64,000 bases of DNA, taken from positions 911,775,009-911,839,008 of the forward strand of contig NC_081414.1 of NCBI RefSeq assembly GCF_030272615.1. Direction: 5' to 3'. The notes under the pieces are model-generated. The model was not told where the DNA came from. It did no database searches and worked only from the letters and a program-made list of their open reading frames with translations. This document shows positions 56,100 through 64,000 of the stretch, in pieces. Every line of letters begins with the position of its first letter. Position 1 is the stretch's first letter. The DNA is from Cryptomeria japonica (lineage: Eukaryota; Streptophyta; Pinopsida; Cupressales; Cupressaceae). The position numbers were made by a program, and so were the translations under genes.

Positions 56100-56224
56100 A
56101 GTGGTATCAGAGCCTGATCACCTTTGGTTTCAATTGTGGGCAGTTGGTTTTTTTTGAACTAATCCAGATTTGAGTGGGAGCTTGTGCAGAAGACACTTTG
56201 TGATCTTGTTGCAGGAATTTTCAG

Positions 56225-57277
56225 ATGGCGAGTTCGTCAGGGAGAATAGAGGTGGAGAAATTTAATGGAAGTAATTTTGAGATGTGGAAGTTGAAGATGG
56301 AAGATCTACTAATAGATCGAGATCTTTGGGATGTTGTTGATGCGAATGTCCAAAGGCCCTCAGATCCTACTGCGGCAGCTCAGTATGATGTTATGGACCG
56401 AAAAGCCAAGGGTCTAATCAGACTGTGCCTGGTAGACTCTGTTCTAATCAATGTCCATGAAGAAAACTCTGCAAAGAAGCTATGGACTAAGCTTGGTGAG
56501 ATGTATCAAGTGAAATCTTTATTAAATCAAATTTTCTTAAGAAAGAAATTGTATTCCTTGAAGATGGAAGAGGGTGGACGAATTGCAGACCACCTAGAAG
56601 CATTCAACATGATTGTGGCTCAATTAGTATCCGTCGGTGTTAAGATGGATGAGGAGGAAAAATGTCAGATCTTGCTTTGTTCTTTGCCCGATTCGTGGGA
56701 TTCTCTTGTTATGGCTATCGGTAGTACTTCTGTTGTTTTGAAATCTGAAGACGTGGTGGGTGCCCTACTCGGTGAAGAGATGCGAAGGAAGGTATCCATC
56801 AGTTCAAAGGAAGCCCTAACCGTTCGTGGAAGACCTAAGGAGAAAGGCAAGAAGAATGAGAAGCGTGGCAAGTCCAAATCCAAAGGGAGATCGAAATCTC
56901 CTGGAAAGTCCAAAGTCATTTGCTGGAATTGCGGTAAACCGGGTCACATCCGTAAGGACTGCAAAGAAGAAAAGAAGAAGAAAAAGAAAAAGTTCGATTC
57001 TGATTCTGAGTCCGACAAGGAAGATGGCGATGCATTTATTGCGGCTTTGGCGACTCATACAGGTAATGATGCCTGGCTAATTGACTCAGGTGCATCTTTT
57101 GATATGACTTCCAATAGAGATTGGTTTTCTGAATATGAAGGATTTAATGGAGGTAAGGTGTACTTGGGTGATGATTCACAACTAGACATTGTTGGTCGAG
57201 GTAAAGTTAGAATCAGGTTTTCTGATGGTAGAATAAAAAGGATTAATGGTGTGTTGCATATCCCTGGATTAAAATGA
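56225..57277 (+). CDS. Element C unit 2: gag and protease part of polyprotein
   Basis: The translation is identical to 51116-52168, including the CCHC knuckle (residues 233-246), the protease D287-S-G-A and the same closing TGA at 57275. The shared stop means it was present before the unit was doubled. Confidence 0.9.
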   Translation: MASSSGRIEVEKFNGSNFEMWKLKMEDLLIDRDLWDVVDANVQRPSDPTAAAQYDVMDRKAKGLIRLCLVDSVLINVHEENSAKKLWTKLGEMYQVKSLLNQIFLRKKLYSLKMEEGGRIADHLEAFNMIVAQLVSVGVKMDEEEKCQILLCSLPDSWDSLVMAIGSTSVVLKSEDVVGALLGEEMRRKVSISSKEALTVRGRPKEKGKKNEKRGKSKSKGRSKSPGKSKVICWNCGKPGHIRKDCKEEKKKKKKKFDSDSESDKEDGDAFIAALATHTGNDAWLIDSGASFDMTSNRDWFSEYEGFNGGKVYLGDDSQLDIVGRGKVRIRFSDGRIKRINGVLHIPGLK

Positions 57278-57289
57278 AACCTGTTATCT

Positions 57290-58297
57290 GTGAGCAAACT
57301 GATAGATGCGGGTGTGCAGGTAGTCTTTTCTGAAACAGGATGTAAGATTATTAAGGGTGCTATGGTAGTTGCTAGAGGTGTCAGGTTTAGCACTTTGTAT
57401 AAGCTTGAAGCATACACTGTTGAGTGTAATAGCACTTCTGTAAAAAGTAAATCTGCGGATACTTCACTGGAAGATTTGAAGGTTTCACCTTCAGCAGATG
57501 GAAATGGTTTTTGGGTACCTAAGGGTGCTCTTTCGTCTGAAGCAAAGTTACCTGCAGAGAAGACTATGTTATGGCACCAGAGACTTGGCCACATTGGAGA
57601 AAAGGGTCTAAGGACCTTGAAAAATAAAAACCTTGTTGAAGGTTTGAATGACTGTAACCTTGACTTTGATTTCTGTGAGCATTGCATTTATGGAAAACAA
57701 AACCGCGTTCAGTTTTACTCGAGTTCTCATAAAACTTGTGGTGTTTTGGATCTTATCCATTCTGATGTGTTTGGTCCAGTAGATGTCTCTTCGATTGGAA
57801 AATCCACATATTATGTTTCATTTATTGATAATTTTAGTAGAAGGACATGGGTTTATTTTCTAAAGAGTAAATCTGAAGTTTTTAGTCGTTTTAAAGAATT
57901 TAAAGCAATGGTTGAGTTGCAGACTGGAAAGAAAATAAAATGTTTGAGAACTGATAATGGCGGTGAGTTTTGCTCTAATGATTTTGATAGATTCTGTAAA
58001 GACTGTGGAATTAACAGGCAGAAGACAACTCCGTATTCTCCACAGCAGAATGGAGTTGCAGAAAGAATGAACAGGACACTGATGGAAAAGGCTAGGAGTA
58101 TGCTGAGTGGTGCTGGTCTTGAACAAAAGTTTTGGGCTGAAGCTGTTGCCACTGCTTGCTACCTGATTAACAGGTCTCCTACATCAGCTCTTGTTGATAA
58201 AACGCCTATGGAAGCATGGTCAGGTCACAAGCCTTCATTGAGACATCTTAGAGTTTTTGGTTGCGAGGCATATGCACATGTGCCAAAGGAGAAGTGA
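57290..58297 (+). CDS. Element C unit 2: integrase part of polyprotein
   Basis: The translation is identical to 52181-53188: HHCC domain, then D, D and E of the catalytic core, ending at the same TGA (58295). Both internal stops of unit 1 are therefore reproduced exactly. Confidence 0.9.
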   Translation: MSKLIDAGVQVVFSETGCKIIKGAMVVARGVRFSTLYKLEAYTVECNSTSVKSKSADTSLEDLKVSPSADGNGFWVPKGALSSEAKLPAEKTMLWHQRLGHIGEKGLRTLKNKNLVEGLNDCNLDFDFCEHCIYGKQNRVQFYSSSHKTCGVLDLIHSDVFGPVDVSSIGKSTYYVSFIDNFSRRTWVYFLKSKSEVFSRFKEFKAMVELQTGKKIKCLRTDNGGEFCSNDFDRFCKDCGINRQKTTPYSPQQNGVAERMNRTLMEKARSMLSGAGLEQKFWAEAVATACYLINRSPTSALVDKTPMEAWSGHKPSLRHLRVFGCEAYAHVPKEK

Positions 58298-58303
58298 ACA
58301 AAG

Positions 58304-60268
58304 TTGGAGAACAAGGCTGTGAAATGTATCTTCATCGGGTATAGTTATGGTGTGAAAGGATACAAGCTTTGGGACCCTGTTGCACAAAAGGTAATTCACA
58401 GTAGAAGTGTTATTTTTAGAGAAATTAAGTCTCCTTCTGTTACATTGCAGCCAGAACAGACTAAAAAAGAAGATGTGATTCAACTTCCTCCTACACCTGA
58501 AAGAGTTGAATCAAGACCCCTAGATAGGCAAGAATTTGAGGAGAGCTCGTCTAGCTCTGAATCTTCAGAAGAGGAGGAAGAACCTCCAACTCAGCTTGTT
58601 CGAAGGTCTACAAGACATAGACAACCACCTGAAAGGTATTCACCTGATGATTGGAGATGTATTTTTGCTCTGAATACTAGTGTGGATGAACCAAAATCTG
58701 TAGAAGAGGCATTAGGTATGAATGATGCAGAATCCTGGAAGATTGCTATGGAGGAAGAAATGGCAGCTTTGAAAAAGAATGATACATGGGATCTTGTACC
58801 ATTGCCTGAAGGACGAAAACCTATTGGTTGTAAATGGGTGTTCAAGAAAAAGATTGGTTCAGATGGAAGCATTGAAAAGTATAAAGCAAGGTTGGTTGCA
58901 AAAGGCTACTCTCAGGTTGAGGGTGTTGATTACGGTGAGATATTTTCTCCTGTTGCAAAAATGACATCCATTAGATTTTTGCTTTCTATTGCTACTGCTT
59001 ATGATTTAGAGGTTGAGCAAATGGATGTGAAAACTGCTTTCCTTCATGGTGATTTGGAGGAAGATATTTATATGACACAGCCAGAGCACTATGTGGTGAA
59101 AGGCAAAAGAAATTTGGTCTGTAAATTGAAGAAATCTTTGTATGGCCTCAAACAAAGTCCTAGGATGTGGTACCAGAAATTTGATACATATGTGTTGAGT
59201 TTGGGATTTGAACGTTCTAAATCAGATCACTGTGTTTATTATAAATCTTATGGTGATCATTTCTTATTCATTGCATTGTATGTTGATGATATGTTATTCA
59301 TTGGTAAAGGGAAAGGTATGATTTCAGAACTGAAGTCTCAGCTCGCTGCTAAATTTGAAATGAAAGATCTTGGTGCAGCAAAGCACATTCTTGGGATGGA
59401 AATTAGAAGAGATAGGGCAAACAGAAAGCTATGGCTAGGCCAGAGTAAGTATGTGAATTCAGTGTTACAGAGGTTCAACATGCAGAATTGTAGACCATTG
59501 AGTGTTCCTTTTACAGTTGGAACGAAACTATCTGTTTCAGATTGTCCTACATCCCCATTGGAGATGGAAGACATGAGCAGAGTGCCTTACCAGAGTGCAG
59601 TTGGAAGCTTGATGTATGCTATGGTCTGTACTAGACCAGATATTGCCCAAGCAGTGGGAGTACTTTCTAGATATATGTCTAATCCTGGTAGAGTTCATTG
59701 GGATGCAGTCAAAAGAGTCTTCAGATATTTGAAGGGTACTTCAGAGTATTCTTTGTGTTATCATGGTAATTCAGTTGGAGACATGACTTCCCTTGATATC
59801 CATGGTTATGTGGATTCAGATTGGGCAGGTGATATTGATAGCAGAAGATCCACCAGTGCTTATGTGTTTACTTTGTTTGGTGGTGCAATTAGTTGGATGA
59901 GTAAGCGACAGGCTGTGGTTGCTTTATCCACTACTGAAGCAGAGTATATGGCAGCTACTCATGCTTGTAAAGAGGCCATTTGGCTTAAGAGACTGTGTTC
60001 GGATATTGGAATAAAACAAGGTACAGTGACAGTTTACTGTGACAGTCAGAGTGCAATTAGCCTAGCTAAGAACCCGACATTTCATGCCCGGACCAAACAT
60101 ATTGATATTCAGTATCATTTTGTTAGAGATATGGTCGAAGCTGGTAGGGTGAAGCTGGTTAAGGTGGAAACTTTGATGAATGTTGCAGATGCTTTAACTA
60201 AGGATGTGAGCACAGAAAAGTTCAGATGGTGTTCAGAGTCTATGGGCCTTATGGCCCCTAGCAATTGA
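58304..60268 (+). CDS. Element C unit 2: RT and RNase H part of polyprotein
   Basis: 654 residues, the same as unit 1 except Ala for Asp in MVEAGRVK near the C-terminus (base 60141), plus one silent change at 59419. YVDD and the RNase H acidic residues are intact. It is followed by the purine tract at 60310-60324 and LTR 3. Confidence 0.92.
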   Translation: MENKAVKCIFIGYSYGVKGYKLWDPVAQKVIHSRSVIFREIKSPSVTLQPEQTKKEDVIQLPPTPERVESRPLDRQEFEESSSSSESSEEEEEPPTQLVRRSTRHRQPPERYSPDDWRCIFALNTSVDEPKSVEEALGMNDAESWKIAMEEEMAALKKNDTWDLVPLPEGRKPIGCKWVFKKKIGSDGSIEKYKARLVAKGYSQVEGVDYGEIFSPVAKMTSIRFLLSIATAYDLEVEQMDVKTAFLHGDLEEDIYMTQPEHYVVKGKRNLVCKLKKSLYGLKQSPRMWYQKFDTYVLSLGFERSKSDHCVYYKSYGDHFLFIALYVDDMLFIGKGKGMISELKSQLAAKFEMKDLGAAKHILGMEIRRDRANRKLWLGQSKYVNSVLQRFNMQNCRPLSVPFTVGTKLSVSDCPTSPLEMEDMSRVPYQSAVGSLMYAMVCTRPDIAQAVGVLSRYMSNPGRVHWDAVKRVFRYLKGTSEYSLCYHGNSVGDMTSLDIHGYVDSDWAGDIDSRRSTSAYVFTLFGGAISWMSKRQAVVALSTTEAEYMAATHACKEAIWLKRLCSDIGIKQGTVTVYCDSQSAISLAKNPTFHARTKHIDIQYHFVRDMVEAGRVKLVKVETLMNVADALTKDVSTEKFRWCSESMGLMAPSN

Positions 60269-60309
60269 TTCATTGTGTTGACATTCCCTTCCGCTCATGC
60301 AAGGTGTTC

Positions 60310-60324
60310 GACAAGTGGGAGATT
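60310..60324 (+). promoter_or_regulatory. Purine tract, element C unit 2
   Basis: GACAAGTGGGAGATT directly before LTR 3, exactly 5109 bp after the first. Confidence 0.9.
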
Positions 60325-61208
60325 TGTTGGGAAAAATGGTGTCTCAACCTTGCATTTATGCGAGGTTACTATTTATAGTAAGTTTTTATTTGAGCACGAA
60401 ATAGTGTGAAACTCTCCCTGAAGCTTCTGGTTGGCTAGATAAGCATTCCGGTAAAGTTTCGTCGCAAGGTCACAGCTAGTTTTGAAGATATTAAAGTTTC
60501 CATCTTGGAGGGGTGCAATAAAATGTTTAAACTTAATTTTGGGGACTTTAGAGGCTCCGAAACGCCCTGAAAAGTGGCCGTAACCGGCGAAGCGGGTTAC
60601 GAGGTGATAGAGCACTTTGCGAGCTTTCCGGCACTTCAAACGGTTCGTCAATCGGACACCCGGTTCTCAAGTTATGGCCTCCGGAAGTTTGTACTCCTGA
60701 AATAGGAAAAATAATTTGTATCGAATACATAAATGAGCTGTAAAAGGGAGCGACACGTGTTGATGTGTGCTTTAACATGTCATAGAAGGGAGATAAGGTC
60801 GGCTACACCTTATTGGGTGGTTTTAGCCCATGGTTTTGTAATACCGTTTGACGGTTTCTTGTATTGTATCTCCTATTTATGAGGTGTGTGAGATAGAGGT
60901 TGTGTGTAAGAGTCTTATGGCTATTGAGTTGCCTCTGAATCTCTGATTAGTGCTACTCCTGCGAAGAGCTTGCTCTGCAAGTATTTTGTAATCTGTTTTG
61001 ATTGCTGAATAAAATATTGAGCTGCTTTTGGAGGGTGGGGTTTTTCTCCCGAAAGGGTTTTCCCCACGTAAATCATTGTGTTGTGGTATGAATGCTATTA
61101 TACCTATTTCTATTTTCTGTAACTGTTGTAATGATCTGAAAAAGTTTTGCATTACCCTCCTCTCAAGGTTAGTGTAGGAAGTTGTTTCCGCTACTTAACT
61201 TCCTTACA
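60325..61208 (+). repeat. Element C LTR 3
   Basis: 884 bp, TGTTGGG...CCTTACA, followed by the target duplication CAAAC at 61209-61213. Identical to LTR 2 by eye. Confidence 0.95.
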
Positions 61209-61981
61209 CAAACTTGGTGACGGGATGTGTTGCTTGATGTATTGATATCGAAGATAGCCCATGAGATTTAGGTGATGTTGGTAAGTTGATTAGACACAAG
61301 GGTTCCAAAGAGTACTCTCCCATGCCTTGTTCTTTGATTTTCATTTTTTGTTTGAAATCTATGGATAAATATTTAGCCTTTTCTTGTTGAAGATCTGGTG
61401 CTGAGGAAGTTTGTTTTTCTTTGTTATGTGGAACCAAACTATCTTGGGTTGCCCCCATAGCATTACAATGTTGAAAAGGGTTATGATCTGCTGATATAGA
61501 AATCTCTTGCCCATTGTATGGGAGCTTAACACATTGGTGGTAAGTTGAGGGTACTGCTTGCATTTCATGTATCCAAGGTCGACCCAATAAAATATTATAT
61601 GTGAGGTCTATGTCTAAAACTTGGCACATAGTGTCCCTTTGTATCGGTCCCACTTGAATTGGCAATACCAATGTTCCCTTGGATGATCTTTCTTCATCAT
61701 CATATGCTTTGATAGTGATCTTTTTGTGTGGATCTTCTCAGAGAAGCCTAATGCACGGATAGATGGCTCAATGAAATACTATCCTGCTCAGAAAAGGTGA
61801 GATTATGAGGCCCTGTCATGTGAGATACCATGGCTTGAAATTTGTCAATATCCAGATCTTGAGGTACATTTGTTTCCAATAGTGCCTATTCCAAGATGTC
61901 TTTATGTTAAGGTGAGAGTTTCAGCAACTCAAGTATAGATATTTGAGCAGGAGTTTTGCGCAGTTGACTGACTAGAACATA
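61209..61981 (-). pseudogene. Element E protease region (active site apparently deleted)
   Basis: On the - strand 61671-61214 reads LPIQVGPIQRDTMCQVLDI and LLGRPWIHEMQAVPSTYH, the C-terminal half of a Tat-type protease region; element F has the same block (TCQILDIDL, then PWIHVMQ). Upstream at about 61840 is SHMTGPHNLTFSEQD. The stretch between, where an Asp-containing active site should be, is too short, and no D-x-G-A is visible. A frame change accompanies this gap (about 61740-61790). Confidence 0.65.
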
Positions 61982-64000
61982 TTACATTTTGGGGATGGTG
62001 TTTGTTGATGATGTATGTCCTTTCAAAACATATTTTTGAGCTCTAGTGGTTACATTGATCGACTCATGTTCGTGTTTGTCCTTGATTTTAATGACATTTA
62101 CTTGATTGTCATATGTTGATATATGATTGATGGTGTTATTGTATATGTGATTGATATAAGCTTCGCGTGTATCGTTTAACATTGAAGCTCCATCATTGTT
62201 GTAATTTGGAAGAGGATTTTTAAAGGCGCCATGGTCACCATTTGTTTTGAGACCATCGACTATTAAATCACCTCTATCAATCATGTCTTGAACAATGTTT
62301 TTAAGCCTCATGCAATCATTTGTTTGATGTCCTTTGTTTTGATGAAAATCTCAAAAGTGTGAGTCATTCCACCAAGGTGGTTTGACTTGTGGTTCAAAGT
62401 TGTTGATTGCTAGTAATGAGATAATTTTATTTGCCATGAGCTCTCTGAATGCTGAATCTAATGATTGCCCTAATGGTATGTAAATATGTTTAGGAAAGTT
62501 GTTGGTGTTACCTCGTGAGTTGGTATTAGGTCCTCGATTTGCGTTATTGTTTTGGGTATTGTTGGTGTTTCCCGCATTTGAAAGTTTTGGATTGGTATTG
62601 GGTGCATAAGTGTTAGTGCTTTGATTAGCACCCTTTTGATTTTGGGTAGCTTCAGGATTACCTGATAAAGCCAATACTAGTTGTTTGGACTTTATATCAT
62701 TAGCATCATTTCCTCCATCATTTCCAGTACTTTTGTTTTTGGTCCAGAACCTAGATTTGTCTAAGTTGTTGTTGTTGTTCTGGTTATTGTAATGAGAGTT
62801 GGATGAAGTAGTTCCTTCTTTAAAAAACTTCAATGTTCCCTTAATACATGTCTCCTCTACTTGAATGCCATTTTCAATTAATTTGGCAAAAGATGGTATG
62901 CATTGGAGTTTGAGTATGTAACTCATCTCGCTACTCAAATTGTCGATGAAAATTTCCATCTTTTCCTTTTCGGGCACATCCCAAGGATATATTGAAACCA
63001 TTTGTCGCCAACGTTGAAGAAACACCATGAATGTTTTGTTGTCTTTTTGTTTAGTATTGCAGACATCTAGCATGGTGATTGCATGTTGAATATTGTAGGA
63101 GTATTGAGTGATAAATTTGTTGACTAATTCATCAAAGGATTTGACAGGAGGTGTGATTTTGGATAACCATTCCATTGTTTGTCCTCCCAAGCTTCTTGGG
63201 AATAACCTCATCAAATAAGTGTCATCATAGACAAATTCAAGGCTATTGGTACAAAATTCCCAAACATGATCACGAGGATCGCTTTTTCCATCATATTTGT
63301 CAAATTTGGGAATGTTTGAATTTGAGGGAAAAGGTACCATGTTTAACCTTTTGTCAAAAGGGTAAGGACAAATTTCATTTAAGGAATACCGTATTGTTGT
63401 CCCCTATTGCATTACCTGCATTTGTCTTTGCAGCATTTGTATTTGTTGTGTGAGAGCAACCAAGGGTGCATTTTCTTGCCAAGGGAAGAGTTCTTCTCTC
63501 CCGTTATCCCTAGTTCGAGCATGTGTGGGTTCTGGTATGTTTTGTTCAGGGTCACATGCTTCCTCCTCTCTTTGTCGTTCTTGATAAGCATAATGTTGAG
63601 ACCTTGTCCCAAATATGTCAGTATCGAAGTCTTCAGGGAGCCTAACTCCATTGCTTGTTAGCATGAGTAAGTATTTCTCTTTGTCAGCCTCTATGAGTTT
63701 TTCCACAAGTTTTTGAAATGAAGTGCTTTCTTGACATTCTTGGAGGATTTCTTCAGAGATTTATGTGTCTTCTAGATTTAGATATTCGAAAGGATTTGAT
63801 AATCTTTGACCCATGTTGGACTTTGGTTGTGGTTCACTTTGCTTGTTTCGTTGAGAGTGAGTGACAATGGGCATCTAGTAGAAACTTTCTGTGACAAAGG
63901 GGATGAATTCCTCTTCAATGTTTTGCTTGGGGGTTGGTGGTTCAAATCGAGGTATGTTGTAAGTGATGCAAACTTCTGGGAAGAAATCTGGATTGATCTT
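61982..64000 (-). pseudogene. Element E gag (continues beyond window)
   Basis: On the - strand the frame is open from the window edge through 63404, with few stops (about 63884, 63758). It resumes at 63340 (MVPFPSNSNIPKFDKYDGKSDP) to 62351, then 62311-61982. The central part is the retrotransposon gag domain (LMRLFPRSLGGQTMEWL, SYNIQHAITMLDVCNTKQKDN, FLQRWRQM). An Asn-rich stretch follows (62840-62540). Near 62345-62300 a knuckle-like FHQNKGHQTNDCMRL has a TGA in place of its first Cys. The start codon and the 5' LTR lie outside. Confidence 0.85.

Larger units (their letters stand above)
50107..61208 (+). mobile_element. Element C: tandem Copia (Tork-like) array, three LTRs and two internal regions
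   Basis: LTRs at 50107-50990, 55216-56099 and 60325-61208 are each 884 bp, with an exact 5109-bp period. One 5-bp duplication (CAAAC) flanks the whole array and nothing separates the units. Each unit has a Met-type primer site, one gag-pol frame in Copia order (gag, protease, integrase, RT, RNase H) and a purine tract. The two internal regions differ at two positions by my reading: 54310/59419 G versus A, and 55032/60141 A versus C. It is the youngest insertion in the window. Confidence 0.95.
29321..64000 (-). mobile_element. Element E: giant antisense Tat-like Ty3 element (5' end outside window)
   Basis: On the - strand the order is gag (64000 to 61982), damaged protease (about 61900-61209), G-patch-like segment (50106-49803), RT, RNase H, second RNase H, integrase (to 45468), then a convergent + strand PMD ORF and the 3' LTR (29321-30787). 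Elements B and C are inserted inside it. The second, plant-type RNase H and an antisense extra ORF are established features of the Tat lineage. Without its insertions the visible part is about 14.2 kb. The 5' LTR must lie beyond base 64000. Confidence 0.85.

Overview
The window reads as intergenic DNA from a large, retrotransposon-rich land-plant genome. It is AT-rich, shows no recognisable single-copy host gene, and nearly everything that can be named is an LTR retrotransposon of a plant lineage (Ty3 Athila-like, Ty3 Tat-like with two RNase H domains, Copia Tork-like, and a pol-less gag element). A conifer or other gymnosperm is my guess from style and size of the elements; nothing in the window proves it.

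Layout. (1) About 180-12499: an antisense LTR of a family I call 'F-type' is split by an 11.1 kb Athila-like Ty3 element (A, 776-11899, + strand, target duplication ATGAT). A carries a broken gag-pol frame and a third sense ORF region before its 3' LTR. (2) 12612-23480: a decayed + strand Tat-like Ty3 element (F). Its 5' LTR holds an antisense Copia-type LTR. Its gag is split by an LTR-rich deletion derivative (D, 15366-19803) that itself contains a further LTR (16180-17703), and by a solo Tat-type LTR (20797-22268, target duplication ACAAT). (3) 23481-29320: mostly unassigned, with an antisense Ty3 protease/linker relic (25693-27240) and a diverged direct repeat near 28 kb. (4) 29321-64000 and beyond: one very large antisense Tat-like Ty3 element (E). 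Its 3' LTR is on the left and its gag runs off the right edge. Two complete insertions sit inside it: B (32063-41417, target duplication CTGAT), a pol-less element that contains a solo F-type LTR (33904-35151, target duplication CTCTT), and C (50107-61208, target duplication CAAAC), a tandem Copia array of the form LTR-internal-LTR-internal-LTR with an exact 5109-bp period.

How the parts relate. E encodes gag, a damaged protease, a G-patch-like segment, RT, two RNase H domains and integrase on the - strand. Between pol and the 3' LTR it carries a convergent + strand gene remnant with a plant mobile domain (PMD), preceded by a TATA-like box and several tandem-repeat arrays. B has LTRs, a Met-type primer site, a gag with five CCHC zinc knuckles and a second ORF of about 1,100 codons of unknown function, but no pol, so it would have depended on another element. 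A also carries a non-pol ORF of unknown function with a comparable layout. All elements except C are heavily mutated; many premature stops are single-step changes from CAG, CAA, CGA or TGG. C is the youngest insertion: its two units differ at two internal bases by my reading and share the same two TGA stops.

No rRNA, tRNA gene, CRISPR array or host protein-coding gene was found. Boundaries given with a target duplication are firm; others are estimates.
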